DNA of 64,000 nt from Vibrio azureus (lineage in GTDB: Bacteria; Pseudomonadota; Gammaproteobacteria; Enterobacterales; Vibrionaceae), in contig NZ_CP018616.1 of NCBI RefSeq assembly GCF_002849855.1, positions 496,001-560,000 of the forward strand, in the 5' to 3' direction. Made by a program: the position numbers and the translations under genes. The notes under the pieces are model-generated. The model ran no database searches. It saw only the letters and a program-made list of their open reading frames with translations, and had not been told where the DNA came from. Below, one piece after another: positions 8,055 to 16,070 of the stretch (the first letter of the stretch is position 1; each line of letters begins with the position of its first letter).

Positions 8055-9380
8055 ATGGTAGAGCAGTTTAAGATGGATTCTAAACCTGGCGTGATTATCG
8101 TCATTGGAGGGACTTACGCATCATGGTTGTCTGTTTTAGAAAAAGCGGGTTGGCAATGCCACCAGGTCGGTGATTTACGTCAAGCTAATGCATTACTCGA
8201 AGAATTCAGCCCTTGTATTGGTATTGTTGATCTTAGTCATGATGAATTCAGCCTCAATGGGCTCGCGAGTTTAGTCAGCTCTCATAAATACGTACGTTGG
8301 CTTGCACTCATCAAAGAGCTACAACTTGGTAGTGATACAACGTGCCAATTTATTGTTAACTTTTGTATCGATTTTTTTACTGCTCCAATCCCTGATGCGC
8401 AACTGCTGAGTACCATTGGGCATCAGCTTGGTATGTTAAAACTTGAGAAAAAAGTTTGGCCAAGTTTAGGTAATCAAGGTGATATGGGATTGGCAGGAGA
8501 ATCTGTGCCTATCAAGCAATTACGCGAACAAATCAAGCGTATTGGACCCACTGATGTAGGCGTATTTCTTCACGGTGAGAACGGTGTGGGCAAAGAGACC
8601 GTTGCCAGAGCCATTCATAAAGCGTCATCTCGAGCGCACCAGCCCTTTTTCTCTATCAGTTGCCGTACACTCAATGAACAACGTTTTCAGATGGAAGTCT
8701 TTGGCATCGGTTCTGAAGCAGAAAACGGCCCTTGTATTTTAGAGCAAGCGGAAGGAGGAACCGTGCTGTTTAATGATATCCTCATGATATCCAAACAGCA
8801 GCAGCAGAATCTTTTGAGGTTTTTACAAGAAAACAGCATTGAAACGCTTGATGGGATAAAAAGTAGTAATGTTCGTATATTGGTGACCAACACTTCGGAT
8901 ATCGAAAAAGCGTTATTAGAAGGGGATTTTAACGAGGAGCTTTATCATCATATCAGTGTTATGCGAATCAATGTCCCAAGTTTAAAAGACCGTCCAGATG
9001 ACATCGGTCTACTGGCAAGTTCTTTCCTATATGATTTTTCTAAAGAATACCATTCGCAGGCCAAAAGTTTTTCTGAAGACGCGTTAAAAGCGATGATACG
9101 TTATACATGGCCTGGCAATGTGCGAGAGTTGCTCAATCAGGTGAGAAGAGCAGTGCTTCTGTGCGATGACGTAATGATTGAAGAACACCATTTGGATTTA
9201 CCCAAATGTGAAGAGAGTAAGCGGAGCTTAAAGTTGATTCGCGAAAAGAGCGAGCGAGATGCATTAGTCCTTGTGTTAGAGTCACATAGTGGCCAAGTGT
9301 CTAATGCTGCAAGGGAGCTTGAGATATCACGAGCAACCATGTATCGGTTATTGAACAAACATGGTCTCATTGATGAATAG
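8055..9380 (+). CDS. vpsR: Biofilm master regulator VpsR (NtrC-like, divergent)
   Basis: A 441-residue NtrC-family regulator that in V. cholerae activates exopolysaccharide genes with cyclic di-GMP. A receiver-like domain has the phosphorylatable Asp at D59 (GIVDLSHDEF), the position known in V. cholerae VpsR. The AAA+ domain keeps a Walker A, GENGVGKE at 174-181, but the GAFTGA loop that contacts sigma-54 is absent (FGIGSEAENG) and the Walker B reads LFND instead of LFLDE. A Fis-type helix-turn-helix lies at about 405-438. This agrees with reports that VpsR works with sigma-70 polymerase. It follows lysS, as in V. cholerae. Confidence 0.93.
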   Translation: MVEQFKMDSKPGVIIVIGGTYASWLSVLEKAGWQCHQVGDLRQANALLEEFSPCIGIVDLSHDEFSLNGLASLVSSHKYVRWLALIKELQLGSDTTCQFIVNFCIDFFTAPIPDAQLLSTIGHQLGMLKLEKKVWPSLGNQGDMGLAGESVPIKQLREQIKRIGPTDVGVFLHGENGVGKETVARAIHKASSRAHQPFFSISCRTLNEQRFQMEVFGIGSEAENGPCILEQAEGGTVLFNDILMISKQQQQNLLRFLQENSIETLDGIKSSNVRILVTNTSDIEKALLEGDFNEELYHHISVMRINVPSLKDRPDDIGLLASSFLYDFSKEYHSQAKSFSEDALKAMIRYTWPGNVRELLNQVRRAVLLCDDVMIEEHHLDLPKCEESKRSLKLIREKSERDALVLVLESHSGQVSNAARELEISRATMYRLLNKHGLIDE

Positions 9381-9562
9381 GTCATTTTTTCTTAAAAAGA
9401 TAAATCACTTGGGTATACATAATAAAGCTCGATAGCTGAGCTATATTTCGGTTGAATGTTTTTAATTGTAAGTATTGGTTTGGTTTATTTTGGTGTATTT
9501 GTTCGTTTTTATTTAAAGTCAGAAAAAAGGTTTGATAATTGGTTACGATTAATTACAATTTA

Positions 9563-9579
9563 ATTGTAACTTATTGAGT
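9563..9579 (+). promoter_or_regulatory. Copy of the vpsR-promoter motif ahead of the small ORF
   Basis: ATTGTAACTTATTGAGT differs at one base from the sequence at 7816-7832. Here it overlaps an AT-rich dyad, TTACAATT-T-AATTGTAA, at 9553-9569. It lies 39 bp before the start of the 35-codon ORF. Two copies flanking vpsR suggest a common regulator, possibly VpsR itself; this is inference. Confidence 0.45.
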
Positions 9580-9617
9580 TATATTCATATTACAGATTAA
9601 TTATTAGGAGGTACAGA

Positions 9618-9725
9618 ATGAAATACGATGATGTTAATGTTTTATGCAGTACGGTATCTCTATCCATTACGTGTTTGATGCTTGATTTTAGCCAGCACAA
9701 CTCACAAAACATAATTAATCCGTAA
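9618..9725 (+). CDS. Possible 35-residue small protein
   Basis: A short ORF of 35 codons (begins MKYDDVNVLC, ends NIINP, TAA) with an ideal ribosome site AGGAGG at 9606-9611, 6 bp before the ATG. This is the best Shine-Dalgarno of the vpsR-tas interval. The peptide has a mildly hydrophobic middle and two cysteines; no family was recognised. A GC-rich imperfect hairpin (GGGCTGC...GCAGCTC) follows at about 9741-9765. It may be a true small protein or a leader peptide for the DUF1127 gene downstream. Confidence 0.45.
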   Translation: MKYDDVNVLCSTVSLSITCLMLDFSQHNSQNIINP

Positions 9726-9838
9726 CCTACCTTATTATTTACTGGGCTGCGGAAAGTAGCAGCTCGGTTATCGGCGTTTTTCCCTTATTCATGCTCTACT
9801 TTTCCAGTTCAAGAGATCTTTTTGATTTGGGGAACACA

Positions 9839-10090
9839 ATGCGTCATTCAATTTATGTAAAGTTAGCAGCCATTTTATTACACGCAGACTTGAAACGTGA
9901 GACAAGACAGTGGCAGCGTCTCATGCGTCGTCAGGGTTATCATTTACCAGCACTCAATACTCATTTGTTGAAAGACATTGGGTTAGATTTTGAAGGTCGC
10001 TCAAACCGTGCTTATGTTCCAGATGCGGTTAAAACAGAGCGAAAAACGCGTCATCTTCGCAGAGTTTTATCATTGCGAATAATGACATAA
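9839..10090 (+). CDS. Small basic DUF1127-like protein
   Basis: 83 residues from ATG 9839, chosen because GGGGAA lies just upstream; an in-frame ATG at 9791 has no ribosome site. The middle, LNTHLLKDIGLDFEGR, matches the pattern of the DUF1127 / YjiS-like domain (hxxLLxDIGL), with a basic tail rich in Arg. Such proteins are small and in some bacteria affect RNA turnover or phosphate and carbon metabolism; the role here is unknown. A hairpin terminator lies 80 bp downstream. Confidence 0.7.
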   Translation: MRHSIYVKLAAILLHADLKRETRQWQRLMRRQGYHLPALNTHLLKDIGLDFEGRSNRAYVPDAVKTERKTRHLRRVLSLRIMT

Positions 10091-10110
10091 ATAAGGCCCA
10101 AATTGACATG

Positions 10111-10143
10111 TATACCCAAGCATATTGAGGTCACTTGGGTATA
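10111..10143. repeat. Compact copy of a dispersed palindromic repeat
   Basis: TATACCCAAG and CTTGGGTATA are perfect 10 bp inverted arms around a 13-base centre. The same arms bound an 88 bp element before slt (42969-43056), and half copies occur at 9408-9417, 10279-10297 and 11482-11506. It is a short non-coding repeat of the REP/MITE kind. Confidence 0.8.
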
Positions 10144-10170
10144 TTCATATACATGATTAATTTGGGCATT

Positions 10171-10202
10171 AAGGCTGACTTAATCAAGTCAGCCTTATTT
10201 TC
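10171..10202 (+). terminator. Intrinsic terminator after the DUF1127 gene
   Basis: Perfect 11 bp stem AAGGCTGACTT / AAGTCAGCCTT with loop AATC, then ATTTTC. It separates the DUF1127 gene from the convergent tas gene. Confidence 0.85.
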
Positions 10203-10278
10203 TTTCTTATCTCTGCTCTCTATTCTTTTCTTTCTTCTATCAGCCTTTGCCTTCCAAGTTGTAAATAACCAAACGTCG

Positions 10279-10297
10279 TGAGGTTACTTGGGGATAT
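10279..10297. repeat. Degenerate half copy of the dispersed repeat, touching the tas stop codon
   Basis: GAGGTTACTTGGGGATA resembles the right arm GAGGTGACTTGGGTATA of the 88 bp element. It abuts the last codon of tas, so the repeat seems to have inserted or decayed right at the gene end. Confidence 0.5.
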
Positions 10298-11331
10298 TAC
10301 GGACAAGGATTCGAATAAAGAGTGCTGATCGCTTGAAGCTCACTTAATAGTTCCTCACTTAAGTGCAAGTCGATACTCTCAATATTTGACTTTAGCTGCT
10401 TTAGGTTAGTGGCTCCAATAATATTTGAAGCAACAAATGGGCGTTGATTCACAAAAGCTAAAGCCATCTGAGCAGGATCGACGGCGTACTTATGGGCTAA
10501 GTCTACGTAGGCTTGTGTGGCATTTAAGCCCTGTTGAGTGAAGTAACGAGCAAAACGTTCCCATTTAGTACAACGAGCACCTTCGGGCCTCATGCCATTG
10601 AGGTACTTACCACTTAAACACCCAAAAGCGAGAGGGGAATATGCGAGTAGCTGCACGCCTTCATGATGACTTATTTCTGAGAGTCCGATTTCAAAGCTGC
10701 GATTAAGTAAGTTGTATGGGTTTTGGATCGAAATAATTCTTGGTAAATCATGCTTGTCTGCGAGGTGTAATAATGACATCACACCCCAAGGGGTTTCATT
10801 CGAAACGCCAATATAGCGAACTTTCCCTGCCCTAACTAAATCGTTGAGAGCTTCTAGAGTTTCTATCAGGGTCACTTCTTCCTGAAGATCTGAGAAAGGG
10901 TAGTTCAATTGACCGAAACAATTGGTACTGCGCTGAGGCCAATGCAATTGATACAGATCGACATAGTCAGTTTGTAAACGTTTTAGACTATCGTCGATTG
11001 CAGTATGAATATGGCGGCGATTAAGACTCATATCTTCACGAATATAAGGGACGCTTCTAGGTCCAGAGACTTTCGTTGCGAGTACCACTTTTTCTCGTTT
11101 GGCGCTTTTTGATAACCAATGGCCAATATATTGTTCAGTGAGTCCTTGTGTGGTTTTGTTGGGTGGTACTGGGTACATTTCAGCGGTGTCGATAAAATTG
11201 ACGCCGTGATCTAAAGCAAAATCAAGCTGCTGAAAAGCTTGCAGCTCAGTGTTTTGTTCTCCAAATGTCATAGTACCAAGGCAAATCTTACTGACCTCAA
11301 GGGAGGAGTGTGGCAGAGTTGTATATTGCAT
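10297..11331 (-). CDS. tas: Aldo/keto reductase Tas
   Basis: A 344-residue NADP(H)-linked aldo/keto reductase. The start is the ATG at 11331 (MQYTTLPHSSLEVS) preceded by AAGGATG; an in-frame ATG 39 bp upstream adds residues not seen in the family. The catalytic tetrad is visible: D and Y in FIDTAEMYPVPP, K in VVLATKVSG, H in YQLHWPQ. The C-terminal cofactor part ends SNIIGATNLKQLKSNI. E. coli Tas complements a prephenate dehydrogenase defect under starvation; the natural substrate is unsettled. It lies near mutH, as in E. coli. Confidence 0.92.
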   Translation of the reverse strand: MQYTTLPHSSLEVSKICLGTMTFGEQNTELQAFQQLDFALDHGVNFIDTAEMYPVPPNKTTQGLTEQYIGHWLSKSAKREKVVLATKVSGPRSVPYIREDMSLNRRHIHTAIDDSLKRLQTDYVDLYQLHWPQRSTNCFGQLNYPFSDLQEEVTLIETLEALNDLVRAGKVRYIGVSNETPWGVMSLLHLADKHDLPRIISIQNPYNLLNRSFEIGLSEISHHEGVQLLAYSPLAFGCLSGKYLNGMRPEGARCTKWERFARYFTQQGLNATQAYVDLAHKYAVDPAQMALAFVNQRPFVASNIIGATNLKQLKSNIESIDLHLSEELLSELQAISTLYSNPCP

Positions 11332-11481
11332 TTTACATCCTTGAAAGTGCGTTACCTTCAGAGCAGGCATGATGGCAAGTTATCGGCAGTGAGCGTCAAA
11401 GCCAACCTCTTTCATAGTTGAATCAGTATATCTACGAATCGTTGCTGCGAATGAGAGCCAATGTCAGGCTCAGTGAACACG

Positions 11482-11506
11482 GCATCTTGAGGTTGCTTGG
11501 GTATAC
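11482..11506. repeat. Half copy of the dispersed repeat
   Basis: GAGGTTGCTTGGGTATAC, preceded by TGAACACGGCATCTT, resembles the right end of the 88 bp element before slt (TGAACATAGCCAC then GAGGTGACTTGGGTATA). The left end is too degraded to place. It lies in the 288 bp gap between tas and the gene at 11620, where nothing else was recognised. Confidence 0.55.
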
Positions 11507-11619
11507 AATATAGGTGTTTTTTCGCCATTACCGCAAATGATTTAAAATTAAAATTGGCGATAACTCGAAAGCTGCTAATAACGTGACTATAATTAAAAAT
11601 CTTGTGATGGAGGTGCGAT

Positions 11620-11931
11620 ATGCAGAAGCATCAACTCGACATGTGGTTACATGGTCAACACAAAAGCTCATATAGGATACCAAAAGTTTTTGTTATCGGT
11701 TGTTCCGATGTCACCAATTATCTATTAGCAGTGGAATATAAACATCAACTTGAGCCAATTAAAGATGGTGATGGCCCGATGCATTTCGGTTCATTAGAAT
11801 TGGTTAAGCAAGAATTGCTCAGGTTGGGTATCGATAAAGCTTATTTAAGGCTCCATAATGCTTATGATGAGTTTGGCAGTGAAGGATTGGCTTCTTATTG
11901 TGATATTGAAATGTCACTGGCCACACACTAA
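11620..11931 (+). CDS. Conserved hypothetical protein (possibly DUF6482)
   Basis: 103 residues, start ATG 11620 with a good GGAGGTG ribosome site 7 bp upstream. The sequence is acidic and soluble, with a recognisable core KVFVIGCSDVTNYLLAVEY and a helical LELVKQELLRLGIDKAYLRL segment. It resembles a small Vibrio family I recall as DUF6482; the family name is not certain and no function is known. It stands alone between tas and mutH. Confidence 0.75.
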   Translation: MQKHQLDMWLHGQHKSSYRIPKVFVIGCSDVTNYLLAVEYKHQLEPIKDGDGPMHFGSLELVKQELLRLGIDKAYLRLHNAYDEFGSEGLASYCDIEMSLATH

Positions 11932-11998
11932 CAAGCTCATCACGTGTATCTTGGATCAATGAATAAGTATTCTGTGATGTTTTTGCTCTAGCCGTTTA

Positions 11999-12676
11999 TT
12001 ATTCTTGCTTAGCAATATAATGCTTTCTCAAGATCTTTTCAGTAAACTGCGTTCTAAGGTAAAAGCCTCTAGGTAATGTCTTAATCGGTTTGCCATTGGC
12101 GTTATAGGCTTCGGTGAGGGCTCTTGAATTCGCCGCCTTTGGGCGTAGATGCAGTGCTTGACCATGCTTTGCAGAAATTTTTTCAAATTGCCCGAAGACG
12201 ATCATTTCCATCAATTCTTCCCAATCATTTTTGAGGATCATGGACTCTTCATGATCGGGGGACCATATCAGTGGATTACCCACGCGTCTTTCCGCTAGTG
12301 GGATTTCGCGTTCTCCTTCCACAGGGATCCAAAGAACTCTAGAAAGCTTATTTCGAACGTGGCTGGTTTCCCAAGTGAGTCCCTGTACACCAACGAGAGG
12401 AGCAACAGAAACAAACGTTGTCTCAAGTGGCCTCCCAGTGTGGCTGATAGGAATACTTTTCAACTCTATACCAAGATGAAGAAAATCTTGCTGTGGTTTG
12501 CTGCCTGCTGGAGCACCTAAATGCCATTCAAGTAGTTGACCAACCCAACCTTTATCGCGCTTTAAGTTTTCGGGCACACACATATCTGCTTCTTCAGCGA
12601 GCTCTGCAAAAGTAATACCTGCCATATCTTGTGCGCGAGCCATTAATTCAGCTTCGGATTTTGGTTCTGATTTCAT
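11999..12676 (-). CDS. mutH: DNA mismatch repair endonuclease MutH
   Basis: A 225-residue endonuclease that nicks the unmethylated strand at hemimethylated GATC when activated by MutS/MutL. The active-site residues are E50 (QLLE), D64 (QQDF), E71 and K73 (IELKS), equal to E. coli E56, D70, E77, K79 with a constant shift of 6. Length is near the E. coli 229. Its upstream region carries seven GATC sites and DnaA boxes, so its promoter lies in a DNA segment likely to be sensitive to replication. Confidence 0.97.
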   Translation of the reverse strand: MKSEPKSEAELMARAQDMAGITFAELAEEADMCVPENLKRDKGWVGQLLEWHLGAPAGSKPQQDFLHLGIELKSIPISHTGRPLETTFVSVAPLVGVQGLTWETSHVRNKLSRVLWIPVEGEREIPLAERRVGNPLIWSPDHEESMILKNDWEELMEMIVFGQFEKISAKHGQALHLRPKAANSRALTEAYNANGKPIKTLPRGFYLRTQFTEKILRKHYIAKQE

Positions 12677-13293
12677 ATCGTCGTTGCTTAAGATCTACAG
12701 TTCATATACTAACAAATTTCTATGCACTTCTCTGCTGATCTTTTAATCATATTGGTGATTAAAAGATCCATCCTCATGTTATCCACAGACAGATAAATCA
12801 ATGTATACACTTTTCATTAAGCTGGATGAATAAACAGGTTTTTTAAAGTGTTTTTTACTTGATTTTATTGAGATGTACTAAAGTTATACTTGTTCTATGT
12901 GGATAAAGATAGAATCGTTCGATCTTTGACCGATCTGGTTTTGGTTAAAAGATCATCGAAAAAAATAAGATCATATTAACAGGTGTTTTTATTTTTTGTT
13001 TTTTAAAACAGTTACTTATTTTTTAATCCTTTGCTTTGAAATGATTTTTTATTCGGAGTGTTTTCTCTTAAGTTTCTGTTGATATCACTTTCTGCACAAA
13101 GTTATTCACAGAAAAGGTGAATAAATGTGGGCTATCTCTCACTGAGATGTTGATAAAACAATATGTGCTTAAAAGATATCCAAAATTGTTCTAAAGCTAA
13201 TAAATCTTGCTTATATCACACCAGTAAGTTTGCTAGTAATGGGGATATGTGGAAAAATCATAGTAATAAAAAATTATTCATAGAGGTTAGCCA
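12677..13293. other. AT-rich mutH-rppH gap: candidate DARS2-type DnaA-binding locus
   Basis: 617 bp without a gene. Perfect DnaA boxes: TTATCCACA at 12779-12787, TGTGGATAA (reverse) at 12898-12906, TTATTCACA at 13102-13110. One-mismatch boxes: TTCTGCACA 13090-13098, GGTGAATAA 13116-13124, TGTTGATAA 13148-13156, TGTGCTTAA 13164-13172, TGTGGAAAA 13248-13256. The 13102 and 13116 boxes face each other. Seven GATC sites lie in 12692-12972. In E. coli the DnaA-reactivating sequence DARS2 is in the mutH-ygdT gap, the same place. Function here is inferred from position and boxes. Confidence 0.6.
12737..12768. repeat. 13 bp inverted repeat with GATC ends, upstream of mutH
   Basis: GATCTTTTAATCA and TGATTAAAAGATC form a perfect 13 bp stem with loop TATTGG. 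A GATC site sits at each outer end. No T-run follows on either strand, and no gene ends here, so it is not an obvious terminator. It lies 61-92 bp before the mutH start and 11 bp from a perfect DnaA box. Confidence 0.7.
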
Positions 13294-13812
13294 GTGATAG
13301 ATGGCGATGGTTACCGACTTAACGTTGGTATTGTGATATGTAATAACCATGGTCAGGTCTTCTGGGCTAAGCGATACGGGCAACACTCATGGCAATTTCC
13401 ACAAGGTGGGATTGACGATGGTGAGACTCCTGAACAAGCTATGTTTAGGGAGCTATATGAAGAAGTTGGTCTAACGAAAAAAGACGTTAAGATCATCGCA
13501 ACCAGCCGTCATTGGTTGAGGTATAAGCTACCCAAACGATTAGTACGCTGGGACTCTAAGCCTGTTTGTATCGGCCAAAAACAGAAATGGTTTCTGCTGC
13601 GATTAGACTGTGATGAATCACATATCAATATGCAACGTGGAAAGTCACCTGAATTTGATGGTTGGCGTTGGGTGAGTTATTGGTACCCGGTTAGGCAAGT
13701 TGTGTCTTTTAAGCGTGATGTCTACCGACGTGCGATGAAAGAATTTGCATCAATGGCAATGCCTTTTCGAGAACGTAAAGCGAAAGGTAAACGAAAAAAG
13801 CAACGTAGATAG
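13294..13812 (+). CDS. rppH: RNA pyrophosphohydrolase RppH
   Basis: A 172-residue Nudix hydrolase that removes pyrophosphate from mRNA 5' ends and so starts RNase E-dependent decay. The Nudix box runs from G38 to L60 with [11 protein letters not shown] and RELYEEVGL, all consensus residues kept. The start is GTG 13294, giving [17 protein letters not shown], the same N terminus as E. coli RppH. The C-terminal tail is very basic. It begins an operon with ptsP 9 bp downstream. Confidence 0.97.
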   Translation: MIDGDGYRLNVGIVICNNHGQVFWAKRYGQHSWQFPQGGIDDGETPEQAMFRELYEEVGLTKKDVKIIATSRHWLRYKLPKRLVRWDSKPVCIGQKQKWFLLRLDCDESHINMQRGKSPEFDGWRWVSYWYPVRQVVSFKRDVYRRAMKEFASMAMPFRERKAKGKRKKQRR

Positions 13813-13821
13813 AGGATTAAT

Positions 13822-16068
13822 ATGCTCAGTCAGCTAAGGGAAGTCGTTGAGAAAGTCTCTAGGGTCGACGATTTACATCAAGCTCTCGATGTATTGGTGA
13901 AAGAGACTTGTACTGCCCTTTGCACTGAATGTTGCACTATTTACCTTGCTAATGAAGAGCAGCAACGCCTTGAGTTGATGGCAACTCAAGGGCTGAGTTT
14001 CAAAAACGATAGCATTCATATCAATTTCAATGAAGGTTTGGTGGGGTTGGTTAAGCGCAGTGCTGAGCCACTTAATCTGGCTGAAGCTTCTTCTCATCCT
14101 GACTTCAAGTTTTTTCCTCAACTGATGGAGCAGGTTTATCACGCTTTCCTTGCTACGCCTATTATTTATCGTAAACAAGTCTTAGGTGTTCTGGTTATTC
14201 AGCAAAAAGAGCCTCGTTTATTCAGTGAAATGGAAGAGTCTTTTTTGGTGACCTTGTCTGCACAGCTTGCTGTATTAATTGCCCATGCTCAAAGCTTAGG
14301 GCAGTGGCAACTAAGCTCTAAGCCGTCTGTGATTAAAGGAGCTCCTGCGTCAACAGGCGTGGCAATCGGTGAACTTTGGTTTGATGATTCACAGCCTAAT
14401 TTGCATGAGGTGTTTCCCGCTTCAGCGCTCGATAAAGAAAGAGAGCACGAGCTATTGGCGATTGCAATTGAGCGAGCAGTGAATGACTTTCGTCGTATGC
14501 GCAAGAAGCTCGACAGTGAAATCAATAAAGAAGCGTTGGCTATTTTTGATCTCTTTACTCACTTACTTAATGATCCCATGTTACGCGGTGATCTAAAAAA
14601 ACAGATCGAAAAAGGAGATCGCGCAGATTGGGCGTTACGCCAAGTTGTCGAAACCTACTCCAACCGTTTTGCTCGCATGTCGGATGTTTACCTACGGGAA
14701 CGAGCTCAGGATATTAGAGAGCTGGGGCAAAGGTTACTTTACTTTTTACAAAACAGTGAACAAGAACAGGTTTCGATTGATCGGCCCGTGATCTTAGTGG
14801 TAAATGAGTTAAGCGCAACGTTATTAGCCTCGATTCCAAAGCAACATTTATTAGCCGTGATTTCATTAGAGGGAGCGGTAAACTCACATGCTGCAATCTT
14901 ATCACGTGCTTTAGGAGTGCCTGCCGTCATGGGAGTGGGGCTTGATACTCGTGAGGTCAATGGAAAGCAGGGGATTGTGGATGGCTATACGGGTGAGATT
15001 CATCTTGAGCCCAATCGTCAGCTATTAAGGGCTTATCGTAGCTTGATCAGCGAAGAGTCTGAACTGTTCGCAATGGTGAACCAAGATCTTGAGTTACCCG
15101 CGATCACACAAGATCACTGCCATATTGAAATCATGCTAAATTCAGGGCTAAGTGCAGACAGCAATAGCGCCATTAATAGTGGTGTCGATGGGGTTGGATT
15201 GTATCGAACAGAAATTGCTTTTTTACTTCAGCATCACTTTCCTTCAGAAGATGAACAATACCAGCAGTATCGCACAATCCTTGAACACTATGCTGCGCAA
15301 GATGTGGTCATGCGTACATTAGATATTGGCGGTGATAAACCTTTACCTTATTTACCGATTGATGAAGATAATCCATTTTTAGGCTGGCGCGGGATTCGTT
15401 TTACGCTAGACCATCCTGATATTTTCTTGATCCAATTACGCGCGATGCTGAGAGCCAGTGCAGAACACGGTAATTTGAGTATTTTGCTGCCGATGATCTC
15501 GGGCATTAAAGAATTTGATGATGCTTTGCTGTTGATTCAACAAGCTTACAATGAAGTCATACTGATCGACGAGCGGATACCCATGCCGAAAATTGGCGTG
15601 ATGATCGAAGTTCCATCTATGGTGTATCTGTTGCCTGCTATTGCACATCGTGTCGATTTTGTCTCTGTTGGAACCAATGACCTTACCCAATACTTACTCG
15701 CAGTCGACAGAAATAATGCACGTGTTGCTGATGTCTATGAATCGATGCACCCTGCTGTATTATTGGCCTTGAAGCAGATTCGCGAAGTCTGTCACCAATA
15801 TCAAGTCCCGGTCTGTATTTGCGGAGAGTTAGCAGGGGACCCATTTGGTGCACTATTGTTATTAGGCCTTGGCTACACCCGTTTGAGTATGAACATGTCT
15901 AACGTTGCTAAGGTCAAATATTTAATTCGTAAAAGCCATCAGCAAGAATTAACCGAGCTGGCAGAGCAAGCTATGTCCTGTTCCTATGGATTGGAAATTC
16001 ATCAAATGATGAATGACTTTTTTGTCCAGCAGGGCTTTGCAGGCTTCATTCGTGCGGGTAAAAAGTAA
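13822..16068 (+). CDS. ptsP: Phosphoenolpyruvate-protein phosphotransferase PtsP (EI-Ntr)
   Basis: A 748-residue first enzyme of the nitrogen-related phosphotransferase system, passing phosphate from PEP to NPr. Domains in order: GAF sensor (about 1-160), HPr-binding helical domain (about 170-290), swivelling domain with the active-site H356 (NSHAAILSRALGVPAVMG), then the PEP-binding TIM barrel with DIGGDKPLPY and the catalytic Cys region VCICGELAGDP. In E. coli the GAF domain senses glutamine. The order rppH-ptsP-(TauE)-lgt-thyA matches E. coli with one extra gene. Confidence 0.97.
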   Translation: MLSQLREVVEKVSRVDDLHQALDVLVKETCTALCTECCTIYLANEEQQRLELMATQGLSFKNDSIHINFNEGLVGLVKRSAEPLNLAEASSHPDFKFFPQLMEQVYHAFLATPIIYRKQVLGVLVIQQKEPRLFSEMEESFLVTLSAQLAVLIAHAQSLGQWQLSSKPSVIKGAPASTGVAIGELWFDDSQPNLHEVFPASALDKEREHELLAIAIERAVNDFRRMRKKLDSEINKEALAIFDLFTHLLNDPMLRGDLKKQIEKGDRADWALRQVVETYSNRFARMSDVYLRERAQDIRELGQRLLYFLQNSEQEQVSIDRPVILVVNELSATLLASIPKQHLLAVISLEGAVNSHAAILSRALGVPAVMGVGLDTREVNGKQGIVDGYTGEIHLEPNRQLLRAYRSLISEESELFAMVNQDLELPAITQDHCHIEIMLNSGLSADSNSAINSGVDGVGLYRTEIAFLLQHHFPSEDEQYQQYRTILEHYAAQDVVMRTLDIGGDKPLPYLPIDEDNPFLGWRGIRFTLDHPDIFLIQLRAMLRASAEHGNLSILLPMISGIKEFDDALLLIQQAYNEVILIDERIPMPKIGVMIEVPSMVYLLPAIAHRVDFVSVGTNDLTQYLLAVDRNNARVADVYESMHPAVLLALKQIREVCHQYQVPVCICGELAGDPFGALLLLGLGYTRLSMNMSNVAKVKYLIRKSHQQELTELAEQAMSCSYGLEIHQMMNDFFVQQGFAGFIRAGKK

Positions 16069-16070
16069 CA

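Noticed and set aside
10297..10300. Truncation of tas by the repeat at its stop codon
   Set aside because: The protein reaches the normal family length (344 residues, near E. coli Tas 346), so the gene is complete.
12677..13293. A chromosome origin (oriC1, oriC2) or the crtS site
   Set aside because: No gidA/mioC or rctB/parAB neighbours and no array of RctB iterons. From memory crtS lies elsewhere in V. cholerae. The E. coli DARS2 position fits better.
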